The notes under the pieces were generated by a model. It saw only the letters and a program-made list of their open reading frames with translations. It made no database searches and was not told where the DNA came from. A DNA stretch of 41,620 nucleotides. Source: Bryobacterales bacterium. GTDB lineage: Bacteria; Acidobacteriota; Terriglobia; Bryobacterales; Bryobacteraceae. How positions within the stretch are numbered: position 1 is the first letter of the stretch; every line of letters begins with the position of its first letter. Below, piece by piece: positions 1 to 7,245 of this stretch. Position numbers and translations under genes: made by a program. The DNA is taken from NCBI GenBank assembly GCA_003136575.1, contig PLEX01000103.1, positions 3,846 to 45,465 of the forward strand, written 5' to 3'.

Positions 1-255
1 CCTGAACCCGGTGGCCGTCATCCAGTAAAGCAGGGCTGGCTTCTCGAACCACGGCTTTCCCCAGAGCCTCGGCGTGACCCAGTCGCCGGAACGGGCCATG
101 GCGCGCCCGATGTCCGCATACCGCGGCTCGTCGGTGCTGTACATGCCCATGCTGGTCAGGTTGGTCAGGTATAGCGTGGCAACAATCGCCGCGCATACCA
201 GCCAGGCTGCCGCCGACAGATTTGTCGCGCCCTTTTTGGAAAAAATCGCCAACAC
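1..255 (-). CDS. GT39/ArnT-like membrane glycosyltransferase, N-terminal part (cut by window edge)
   Basis: Only the first 85 or so codons are present; the gene runs off the left edge. After a short basic N-terminus there is one hydrophobic segment (about residues 14-30). A stretch reading [17 protein letters not shown] and then [14 protein letters not shown] follows. This is the first periplasmic loop of the ArnT / dolichyl-phosphate-mannose mannosyltransferase superfamily (GT39/PMT), where the D-E-P-R motif carries the catalytic acid. Such enzymes move a sugar from a polyprenyl-phosphate donor onto lipid A, glycan or protein on the outer face of the inner membrane. The frame is closed by a stop just upstream. 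The start must be GTG at 255 or TTG at 252, neither with a good Shine-Dalgarno. Family assignment is firm; the substrate is unknown. Confidence 0.8.
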   Translation of the reverse strand, partial: MLAIFSKKGATNLSAAAWLVCAAIVATLYLTNLTSMGMYSTDEPRYADIGRAMARSGDWVTPRLWGKPWFEKPALLYWMTATGFR

Positions 256-402
256 ACGAGTATGACGGGTAGCCCGTCGAGGCTACGTCACGGGTTCGTC
301 AAGTCTCCGGATAAGACCGCGGGACGGGACCGCGCCGTCAACGCGGCCCGCGAGCCACGTCCGGCAAGGTCCCATCCGATCACCGGGAATCGGCGATTAT
401 TA

Positions 403-534
403 CTAATCGCTGAGCTTACTCTTAAGTCCGCCGGCAATGCGTTCTGTGTCTTCCTCAACCAGTTCGATGGTTTCGGATACGGTCGGTTCCGCCAGATCTT
501 CCGCCTTTGGCGTCGGTTTTGTTTCTTCTTTCAT
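403..534 (-). CDS. Short acidic peptide with double-glycine-type leader (peptide 1, 43 aa)
   Basis: ATG at 534 is preceded by a good ribosome site (GAAAGGAC, spacing about 7). The 43-residue product begins MKEETKP, is very acidic, and contains ETIELVEEDTERIAGG followed by only seven residues, LKSKLSD. The pattern I/V-E-L-x(5-6)-E-R-[IV]-x-G-[GA] resembles the end of bacteriocin-type (double-glycine) leader peptides processed by C39-peptidase exporters. A paralogue lies at 4917-5066 with the same leader, ribosome site and promoter spacing. That argues both are real genes despite their size. The tail after GG is very short, so this copy may be a truncated or non-productive precursor, or a regulatory peptide. 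No exporter gene is in the window. A gene is very likely here; its function is inference only. Confidence 0.7.
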   Translation of the reverse strand: MKEETKPTPKAEDLAEPTVSETIELVEEDTERIAGGLKSKLSD

Positions 535-580
535 CGTTTTGTCCTTTCTTCGCGGCGGGCCGTTCGGGTTCCGCTCGCGC

Positions 581-604
581 CGTCATATAGTGCGTCATAT
601 AGTG
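581..604. repeat. Tandem 12-bp direct repeat upstream of peptide 1
   Basis: CGTCATATAGTG occurs twice back to back with no mismatch. On the minus strand it lies upstream of the peptide 1 gene, and the copy nearest the gene supplies the proposed -10 hexamer. It could be a regulator-binding site or a simple slippage duplication. The second peptide gene lacks this duplication, so it is probably not essential for expression. Confidence 0.6.
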
Positions 605-610
605 TCTCAA
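584..610 (-). promoter_or_regulatory. Putative promoter of peptide 1
   Basis: On the minus strand TTGAGA (610-605) is separated by 15 nt from TATATG (589-584). From there it is exactly 49 nt to the ATG. The peptide 2 gene has TTGGGA, 15 nt, TATACG and again exactly 49 nt to its ATG. A 15-nt spacer is short for a housekeeping promoter, so a different sigma factor is possible. The shared geometry is the main evidence. Confidence 0.45.
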
Positions 611-713
611 GGTCGCCCGGCGTTTCACCCCCGCTGCGTTCTCGGGTTATGGATCGTCGCCCGGCTTGGTGGCGCCGCCCGGCGGGTCCCTCTCCCACGT
701 TCCGGGTGGGAAT

Positions 714-1949
714 TCAATCTCCGGCACGATAGCCATCGGTCAGCGTCCCGAGGAACGCGACGACCGCGTCAATTTCCTCCTCCGACAGCGCCGGTGGTTC
801 GCCGGGTTTTCGGCCGAACGGGGCGCGCATGTCGATATTGGCGCGATATTCGGCAGGCAAATCGTCGAACTTCATCACAGTCCCTCCGCGGCCCGTCGGA
901 TACCATTTCTCCGGGTTTGTGTCGCGTTGCGCATAGAATGCGACTGCTTCCTTAAACGTATGAAACACGCCGTTGTGAAAGAACGACCTGCGCGTCGCGA
1001 CGTTGCGAAGGGATGGCGTCATAAAGCTGCCGCAGTATTCATTTCGAGTCCGCAGGTCGGTCCGCTCGGGACCGCACAGGCCAAGGTCGTGCCAGCGCCG
1101 GTCCGAATTCGCCGGGATCTCGCGATTGCGCGGCACCCCAAGCGCGGCAAAACCGTAGTCGGTGAATTGCGGAGGTGTGCCGTTCGCGCCGCGCGTGGCG
1201 GTGTGGCACCGCGCACAGTTGCCTTTTTCAGCATCGGTGAAAAGTTTCAATCCCCGGCTTTCCGCCTGACTGAGGCTCGCTTTACCCGCTAACCATGCAT
1301 CGTACTTGCTGCTGTAGGGATAAAACTCCCTGAAGTCCTGTTGCCATGCCTCGAGGGCTTCCAGGATCACGCCGAACAACGCATGGTTGTCCGCGCCGGC
1401 GACGGATAGTTTTGCAAGTTGCGCCGAGTAGCCGGCCTTCCGCGCCGCGGCGACGACGGCTTCTTCGCCGGCATTTGCCATTTCGCGACCGGATAACAGC
1501 GGGATGCGGGCCTGATCGCGCAAGCGGTCCACCCTTCCGTCCCAGGTGATGCCACCGGCCGGTCCGTTGTCGATGCTGTCGTCGTCCGCGTCGCCGGAGC
1601 CGAAGGCGTGCTCGCTGAACTGCGGAATCGTCTGCAGGTACCGGAGCGACGGCACGGCCCGTATGCCCGGCTCGCGAAGGCTGGCGCCGCCGAATTGCAC
1701 CGACATGGAATTCGGCGGGCCATAGGCGAACGAAGGATCGTGACACGTGGCGCACGACATCTTTCCGGAGCCGGAAAGGGACGGATCGAAGAACAGCCTT
1801 CGGCCGAGCGCAGCCAGTTCTTCCGCCCGCCGCAGAGATTGCGCGCGCGTCGGGCCGCCCGCCACTTCCTGTGCCAGGAGCAGGGTTGCCAGGAGACCGC
1901 ACAGCAGCAGGAAGCGCGCGAACCGGCGCGTCCCAGGCGGCAGTCTCAT
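714..1949 (-). CDS. MauG / cytochrome c peroxidase-like diheme protein
   Basis: The 411-residue product has an N-terminal signal peptide (basic MRLPPGTRRFAR, then a Leu-rich core ending near LLLAQ). Two c-heme motifs follow, CATCH at 66-70 and CARCH at 245-249, with RLFFDPSLSGSG before the first, as in the di-heme CCP/MauG family. Members work in the periplasm. They reduce peroxide, or as MauG and MbnH do, use a bis-ferryl state to oxidise tryptophans of a partner protein. The frame is open to a TTG at 1985, but ATG at 1949 starts directly at the signal peptide and is preferred. It is divergent from the phosphoesterase at 2002, with about 50 bp between them. Sequence alone cannot say whether it is a peroxidase or a protein-modifying enzyme. 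Confidence 0.88.
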   Translation of the reverse strand: MRLPPGTRRFARFLLLCGLLATLLLAQEVAGGPTRAQSLRRAEELAALGRRLFFDPSLSGSGKMSCATCHDPSFAYGPPNSMSVQFGGASLREPGIRAVPSLRYLQTIPQFSEHAFGSGDADDDSIDNGPAGGITWDGRVDRLRDQARIPLLSGREMANAGEEAVVAAARKAGYSAQLAKLSVAGADNHALFGVILEALEAWQQDFREFYPYSSKYDAWLAGKASLSQAESRGLKLFTDAEKGNCARCHTATRGANGTPPQFTDYGFAALGVPRNREIPANSDRRWHDLGLCGPERTDLRTRNEYCGSFMTPSLRNVATRRSFFHNGVFHTFKEAVAFYAQRDTNPEKWYPTGRGGTVMKFDDLPAEYRANIDMRAPFGRKPGEPPALSEEEIDAVVAFLGTLTDGYRAGD

Positions 1950-2001
1950 ACAATCGAATTTGCTGCTTCCGGCCGCCCGAAACAAGTCGTTTTACGCCTC
2001 T

Positions 2002-3522
2002 ATGAAAACAATACTCTCATTGTCAATGGCTCTGGCTGTCGCGGGATTGACCGTCGTTTATGCGCAGTCCGGTCTCGATCGCATCGGGAACATTGTGGTG
2101 ATCTTTGCGGAGAACCGCAGCTTCGACACGCTGTACGGCTCATTTCCGGGCGCGGATGGATTGGCGCATCCGGCTGAGCCCGTGTTTCCGCAGGTCGATC
2201 GCGACGGCACTCCGCTGCGGGAATTGCCGTCCGTGTGGGGCGGGCTGACCGCGGCTGGCGTCACGCCGCCGGTGACGGAGGCGCAGACGGCCCATCTGAC
2301 GAACAAGCCGTTCGCCATCGACGGTCCGGATGGATTCAACACTTCGGCCGGCATCGTAACGCGTGACCTGTGGCACCGCTTCTACCAGAACCAGATGCAG
2401 ATCGACGGCGGCAGAAACGACAAATTCGTCGCGTATGGCGATTCGGGCGGGCTCGCGATGGGGCACTATGACGGGTCGAAAATGAAAATGTGGGAAATCG
2501 CCAGGCAATATACGCTGGCGGACCATTTCTTCATGGGGGCTTTCGGCGGCTCGTTCCTGAATCATATCTGGCTGGTGTGCGCATGCGCGCCCGAGTATCC
2601 AAATGCGGATCGAAGCCCGGCGAAGCCATCGATCGCGGTGACGGAAGCCGACGGCGTCTCGCTGAAGATCGCGCCGAATTCGCCGCCATCGGCGCTCACC
2701 GGTACAGCGAAGTTCGTCGGCGACGGCAATCTGACACCCGATTTTTTCGCGGTCAATACCATGCAACCGCCCTATCAGCCAAGCGGGAACAAGCCGGCAG
2801 CCGGCGGAGATCCGGCCCTGGCCGATCCGATGAACCCGACGACTCTTCCGCCACAAACGCGGCAAACCATCGGCGACCTGCTCTCGGCGCAAGGCGTAAG
2901 TTGGGCCTGGTATTCCGGGGCGTGGCAGGCAACTCTTTCGGGGAATAATGCGCGCCCCGTTCCGAACTTCCAGTACCATCACCAGCCGTTCAATTATTTT
3001 TCCAGTATGGCGCCGGGGACCAGCGAGCGGGCGAAACATCTTAAAGACGGAGGCCTCGCAGGCTCCGAATTCATAAAAGCGATTGACGCCGGTACGCTCG
3101 AACAGGTCGTTTTCTACAAGCCGCAAGGCAATCTGAACGAGCACGCCGGTTACGCGGACGTGCTGGCCGGCGACGAACACATCGCAGACGTAATCTCGCA
3201 TCTGCAGAAGAGTCCGCAGTGGAAGAACATGGTCGTCATCGTGACCTACGACGAGAACGGCGGCTTCTTCGACCATGTCGCGCCACCGAAAGCCGACCGG
3301 TGGGGACCTGGCTCGCGAATTCCGGCGATCGTCATCTCACCTTTTGCCAGGAAGGGTTATGTCGACCATACGCCGTACGACACGACATCTATTCTGCGTC
3401 TTATCATGAAGCGCTTCGGATTGCCTGTTCTGCCCGGAATTCAGGCTCGCGACGCAGCCGTAAAAACCAACGGGGGCCAGCCGCTGGGCGATTTGACGAA
3501 CGCGCTTCTGTTGGCCCAGTAA
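2002..3522 (+). CDS. Secreted phosphoesterase (phospholipase C / acid phosphatase AcpA family, PF04185)
   Basis: 506 residues. A cleavable signal peptide ends near VVYAQ (residue 22). Family motifs are visible: IVVIFAENRSFDTLYG at about 31-46 (metal and nucleophile region), NHIWLV, TYDENGGFFDHVAPP near 415-429, and GSRIPAIVISPFARKG followed by DHTPYDTTSILRLI. These are hallmarks of the AcpA / PLC phosphoesterase family, which releases phosphate or phosphoalcohols from phosphomonoesters or phospholipids in the periplasm or outside the cell. The reading frame is open further upstream, but ATG at 2002 starts the signal peptide. It is divergent from the diheme protein and convergent with the methyltransferase at 3585. 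The substrate cannot be told from sequence. Confidence 0.9.
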   Translation: MKTILSLSMALAVAGLTVVYAQSGLDRIGNIVVIFAENRSFDTLYGSFPGADGLAHPAEPVFPQVDRDGTPLRELPSVWGGLTAAGVTPPVTEAQTAHLTNKPFAIDGPDGFNTSAGIVTRDLWHRFYQNQMQIDGGRNDKFVAYGDSGGLAMGHYDGSKMKMWEIARQYTLADHFFMGAFGGSFLNHIWLVCACAPEYPNADRSPAKPSIAVTEADGVSLKIAPNSPPSALTGTAKFVGDGNLTPDFFAVNTMQPPYQPSGNKPAAGGDPALADPMNPTTLPPQTRQTIGDLLSAQGVSWAWYSGAWQATLSGNNARPVPNFQYHHQPFNYFSSMAPGTSERAKHLKDGGLAGSEFIKAIDAGTLEQVVFYKPQGNLNEHAGYADVLAGDEHIADVISHLQKSPQWKNMVVIVTYDENGGFFDHVAPPKADRWGPGSRIPAIVISPFARKGYVDHTPYDTTSILRLIMKRFGLPVLPGIQARDAAVKTNGGQPLGDLTNALLLAQ

Positions 3523-3584
3523 GAGGATACGAACGGACGGGGGTGGGCGATGCTCCGCCGGATCGATCATCAGCCAGTCTCTCC

Positions 3585-4901
3585 CTATTCCTTATTTCGC
3601 GCGAGCAATTCGTTGCCGTCCGCCAGCGCTGTGCCGAATGGCAGCGCGGTCCACGGGATCTCCTGCTCCCCGCCGCGTCTGCGAAGAATGGCCGCGTTCA
3701 AAGCGTCCGTCGAAACGTTGTCGGGATTGACGGGCCAGACCGTGCGCGCCGAAGTCAGCACGAGAATGTTCGCGATCAGGTCGCGCTCGGGAATATCGGG
3801 GTGAGCGATCTCGGCCAGCCGGCGAGGGCCTCCAGCCAGCGCGCCGACGATATGCCGCGCAGTGCGGTTGTCGAACTTCACAGTCCCGGCCGGCGTCTTC
3901 ATCTGGTATTCGACCGCGTCCTTGCGCCGGGCCAGAAAGAAGGCACTGCGCAAAAGGCGGCTCTTCCGGTCGCCCTCACTCAGTCGCGTGCCCTCGCGAA
4001 TGAAGACATCGCGGCGGAAACACTGGTCGAGGAAATAATCTCTGACCAGCTCCCGGGCATCTTCGTCGGCAATATCAGCGAGCACCTCTCTGGCTGCCCG
4101 GCGCAGAACGAAGGAATCGTGATTTTCAATCAGCGTCGCCGAACCGACCGGTTGCAATCCGATTTCCCGCATTGCCGCGCGCATCTCCGTGACGCAAATG
4201 GGTTCCCAGTTTGCGTTCATGAGCTCATGCGCCAGATAAGCGGACGAAAAGCTCTCCGGCTTTTCGTTCAGCGAAACCGCAAGAGGACTAAGAATCAGCG
4301 CGGGGGCCTTGAGTGCGGTGAGCGACCGCGCGACCTGCACGGCGGCCATTACACGCTCCTGGCTGTTTCCGGGCAAGGTCCGTCCCAGGGTGCGCACAAG
4401 CCTCTGCCAGGGAAGGTCCGCAGCCCTTCCTGGCATGGCGTTGTAGCTGACGTAGACCAGGCCGCCGGGCTTCAGGTGCCGGTCGATGAAGCGGCGCAGG
4501 GACCGCCTGACCGTTTCGCTCACCCACGTGTAAACGCCGTGAGAGACGATGTAGTCGAAGCCGGGATAGTCGGCTTCAATCGCCGAATCGAAGTCCAGTG
4601 CGTCGAAACTGACGTTCGAAATGCACGCGTCCGCCGCGAAACTCCGCGCAAAACCGATGTGCTCCTGCATCGCGTCGATGCCGCGAAAGATGCCGGACGG
4701 ATGTGTCGCAGCCAGAATCGCGGCCGTCACGCCATTGCCGCAGCCAAGGTCGCACCATGCGAACGAGTTTTCACGGCCCGGCGGCACAAACCCGCCAACC
4801 AGCGCCACGTGGTCCAGCCACGCGGGCGCCAGTTCGCGAATGAAATTACGGATATAAGGGATGTCGGCGATGTACCCGTCGATATGCCGATGGTTAACCA
4901 A
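3585..4901 (-). CDS. Class I SAM-dependent methyltransferase with PF10119-type regulatory domain
   Basis: 438 residues. GYIADIPYIRNFIRELAP opens the protein. Motif I, CDLGCGNG, sits at about 50-57. FDYIVSHGVYTWVS and LKPGGLVYVSYNAMPG complete the Rossmann methyltransferase core. The middle part with FSSAYLAHELMNANWEPICV and VGSATLIENHD matches the methyltransferase regulatory domain (PF10119). There is no signal peptide, so it is cytoplasmic. The start is odd: only TTG at 4901 is available. It has a GAGGA only 1 nt upstream, and the frame is open back to the amber stop of the peptide 2 gene 15 nt earlier. Translation therefore probably depends on re-initiation after, or readthrough of, peptide 2. 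The substrate is unknown; the adjacent peptide is a natural suspect. Confidence 0.85.
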   Translation of the reverse strand: MVNHRHIDGYIADIPYIRNFIRELAPAWLDHVALVGGFVPPGRENSFAWCDLGCGNGVTAAILAATHPSGIFRGIDAMQEHIGFARSFAADACISNVSFDALDFDSAIEADYPGFDYIVSHGVYTWVSETVRRSLRRFIDRHLKPGGLVYVSYNAMPGRAADLPWQRLVRTLGRTLPGNSQERVMAAVQVARSLTALKAPALILSPLAVSLNEKPESFSSAYLAHELMNANWEPICVTEMRAAMREIGLQPVGSATLIENHDSFVLRRAAREVLADIADEDARELVRDYFLDQCFRRDVFIREGTRLSEGDRKSRLLRSAFFLARRKDAVEYQMKTPAGTVKFDNRTARHIVGALAGGPRRLAEIAHPDIPERDLIANILVLTSARTVWPVNPDNVSTDALNAAILRRRGGEQEIPWTALPFGTALADGNELLARNKE

Positions 4902-4916
4902 TTCCTCAGTCCAGGC

Positions 4917-5066
4917 CTAGCCTCCATCGGTCCATGTCCACGTCTCTACATGGTTGCCCGCACCTGTGACGCGTTCCGTTTCCGCATCAACCAGCTCGAT
5001 GGTTCCGGTCTCCGTCTTTTCCGCCGTGTCGTCTGTCTTTGACGGCAGCTTCGTTTCTTCACTCAT
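4917..5066 (-). CDS. Short precursor-like peptide with Trp/Thr-rich tail (peptide 2, 49 aa)
   Basis: ATG at 5066 follows GAAAGGAC with 8 nt spacing. The 49-residue product begins MSEETKLP and carries GTIELVDAETERVTGAG, paralogous to peptide 1. Its tail NHVETWTWTDGG contains both tryptophans of the protein. Leader plus short aromatic/Thr-rich tail is the layout of ribosomally made, modified peptides. The processing motif is G-A-G rather than G-G. The methyltransferase follows immediately downstream in the same frame, after one UAG. A promoter-like sequence lies exactly 49 nt upstream, as in peptide 1. That this is an expressed gene is likely. A modified natural product or cofactor-like peptide is a hypothesis. 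Confidence 0.7.
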   Translation of the reverse strand: MSEETKLPSKTDDTAEKTETGTIELVDAETERVTGAGNHVETWTWTDGG

Positions 5067-5115
5067 TGTTTGTGTCCTTTCCCGAATCGGGAGCATGCGC
5101 GGCCCCCGCGATCAT

Positions 5116-5142
5116 CGTATACCAAGTGAGGCGGAGTCCCAA
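5116..5142 (-). promoter_or_regulatory. Putative promoter of peptide 2 and methyltransferase
   Basis: On the minus strand TTGGGA (5142-5137), 15-nt spacer, TATACG (5121-5116), then 49 nt to the ATG. The spacing and leader length are identical to those upstream of peptide 1, with hexamers differing by one base each. This suggests joint control of the two peptide genes. Confidence 0.45.
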
Positions 5143-5181
5143 ACCGTTACAGGCGGCGCCTGCGCGACGCTTTTACCCCGC

Positions 5182-7047
5182 TCAATGCGCCTTCATCGGA
5201 TCGGCGCCCACCGTCCAGCCGGTCTTCTCGTTTGCCTCGGCGTTCTGCTGCCGAAGCCAAGTCAGCAGCGGCTGGAAATACTCCACCATCGCCGACGCGT
5301 CCACCCGATCTTCACCCGTCATCAGCTTCAGCGTCTCGGGCCACGGCCGGGACTGGCCCGCCGCGAGCATGGCCTTCAGCTTGTCGCCCGCGGCCTTCGA
5401 CCCATAGAACGAGCAGCGGTTCAGCGGACCCGTATATCCCGCCGCGCGGCACATCGCGCGATAAAACTGGAACTGGTAAATCCTCGCGAGGAAGTAACGG
5501 GCGTAGGGCGTGTTCGCCGGAATGTGGTACTTCGCTCCCGGGTCGAAATCGGCCTCCGTGCGGTCCACTGTCGGCGCAATTCCCTGATATTTTTCGCGCA
5601 GCGCCCACCATGCCTTGTTGTAATCCGCGGGCTTCACCTGGCCCGAAAATACTTCCCAGCGCCACTTATCGATGAGCAGGCCGAAGGGCAGGAAGGCGAT
5701 CTTGTCGAGAGCGGTGCGAAGCAGAATCGGAAGATCGGCCGACGCGGGCGGAATCGTCTGAATCAGACCGATCTGCTTCAGGTATTCGGGCGTGATCGAG
5801 AGCGCCAGCGAATCGCCTATCGCTTCGTGAAAACCGTCGTTCGCACCGTTGCGGAACAGGAACGGCAGATTGCGGTATTGCAGATAGTAGTAAACGTGGC
5901 CGAGTTCGTGGTGGACGGTGATGAAGTCGTCGGTAGTGCCGTGGATGCAGAGTTTCAGACGAACGTCCTGGTCGAAATCGACGTCCCATGCGCTGGCGTG
6001 GCAGACCACCTCGCGGTCGGCCGGACGCGTGATCATGGAACGCTGCCAGAAGGTGTCGGGAAGCTTTTCAAAGCCGAGCGAGCGGAAGAAACTCTCGCCG
6101 TACTCCACAACCTGGCGCGCCGTGGTCTTGCGCTCCTTGAGAATGTCGCCGATGTCGTAAGTGGCGGGCGCGGCGGGCGGCGCGACAATGTCGTAAACGT
6201 TGCCCCACTCCTGCGCCCACATGTTGCCAAGCAGATGGGCGGGGATCATGCCGTCTTTGCGCCCGGCATCGGCTCCGTATTTCGCGATCAGCCTGCGGCG
6301 CACATAAGCGTGCAGTTCCTTATAGAGCGGTTCCACCTGGGTCCACAGGCGCTCCAGTTCGGCCGAGAACTGTTCGGGAGTCATGTCGTAACCCGCGCGC
6401 CATAGAGTGCCGGTATCGGCGAACCCGATCTCGCGGGCGCCCTGGTTTGAAAGCTGAACGAAACGGCTGTAGCGATCGCGCATCGGCGCGCCGACTTTTC
6501 GCCAACCGGTCCACATGTCGGCAAGCTCTTTCGGATCGCGGGATTTCGCCATGCGTTCTTCGAGGTCGTCGATGCCGAGGCATGCATCGGGTTTAGCGGC
6601 GCCGTCCGGGCAGTACTTGCCCTTGCCGTAACTCGCATTCAGGGACGACGCGACCTGCGTGAGCTCTTCGCGGAGTTTGGCGTTGTGGGGAGCGGGAAGG
6701 GTGAGCGAAAGCTTGAGCAGCAGTATTTTGCGCTTGATATCGGCCGGAAGATCGAGTGAGGCGAACGCCTTCGCCTGGTCGACCAATTCGGTTGTGCGGG
6801 CGATGAGGCGATCGTTTTCGGCCGCGGTAAGCAGATCGGTGTCGTCGTTGATGTAGGTTTCGTCCACCCACTCGGCGCGTTGGCCCAGCGTGCTGAGCTT
6901 CAGAAGGTCGGCTTCGGCCTTGTTCATGAAGGCCCGGGCCGAAGCGACGGTGGGAGCGGCTGGTTTGGTCTGAGCAACGGCGTAGAAACCGGCGGCGAGC
7001 GTGAAGGCAACCGCCGCGAAAAATGCGGAGCGATGAAGTGAACTCAT
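5182..7047 (-). CDS. Secreted M2-family metallopeptidase (angiotensin-converting-enzyme-like)
   Basis: 621 residues from ATG 7047, which begins a signal peptide (MSSLHRS, hydrophobic core, cleavage near YAVAQ). The zinc site HELGH is at about 380-384, with the third ligand Glu in FHEAIGDSLALS near 408. WAQEWGNVYD and the C-terminal YHIPANTPYARYFLA region are also typical of ACE-type peptidyl dipeptidases (M2). The length matches bacterial single-domain ACE homologues. It would cleave dipeptides from peptide C-termini in the periplasm. The frame is open upstream to 7164, but that part is not protein-like. It is divergent from the TPR operon at 7246. Nothing ties it to the peptide locus next door except position. 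Confidence 0.92.
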   Translation of the reverse strand: MSSLHRSAFFAAVAFTLAAGFYAVAQTKPAAPTVASARAFMNKAEADLLKLSTLGQRAEWVDETYINDDTDLLTAAENDRLIARTTELVDQAKAFASLDLPADIKRKILLLKLSLTLPAPHNAKLREELTQVASSLNASYGKGKYCPDGAAKPDACLGIDDLEERMAKSRDPKELADMWTGWRKVGAPMRDRYSRFVQLSNQGAREIGFADTGTLWRAGYDMTPEQFSAELERLWTQVEPLYKELHAYVRRRLIAKYGADAGRKDGMIPAHLLGNMWAQEWGNVYDIVAPPAAPATYDIGDILKERKTTARQVVEYGESFFRSLGFEKLPDTFWQRSMITRPADREVVCHASAWDVDFDQDVRLKLCIHGTTDDFITVHHELGHVYYYLQYRNLPFLFRNGANDGFHEAIGDSLALSITPEYLKQIGLIQTIPPASADLPILLRTALDKIAFLPFGLLIDKWRWEVFSGQVKPADYNKAWWALREKYQGIAPTVDRTEADFDPGAKYHIPANTPYARYFLARIYQFQFYRAMCRAAGYTGPLNRCSFYGSKAAGDKLKAMLAAGQSRPWPETLKLMTGEDRVDASAMVEYFQPLLTWLRQQNAEANEKTGWTVGADPMKAH

Positions 7048-7245
7048 TTGTAATGGAGTGTAGCGCAGTGGAAGGCAAATGCGCGCAAGCGGCCGGGGCG
7101 GGCGCGGCATACCCGGAAGCGCCGGTAGCTGCTCCGGGAACAGCGCGTGTGCCGCCCTCGCCACCCGGCTGAATCAAGCCCGCGCGTCAGTCCGGCCATT
7201 AACCCGGCCCCGCAAGGCTACTCGCCACTCGATTAAACTGATGAC

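Noticed and set aside
262-955. Overlapping plus-strand frames near the left end
   Set aside because: They run across peptide 1 and the end of the diheme gene on the other strand and have compositions typical of antisense GC-rich frames.
3219-5042. Plus-strand open frame of 607 codons
   Set aside because: It lies opposite the methyltransferase and peptide 2, has no ribosome site, and its Arg/Pro-rich translation shows no domain. It is a GC-rich shadow frame.
4954-6405. Plus-strand open frame of 483 codons
   Set aside because: It is antisense to the M2 peptidase, whose zinc motif and signal peptide are clear. No protein-like features.
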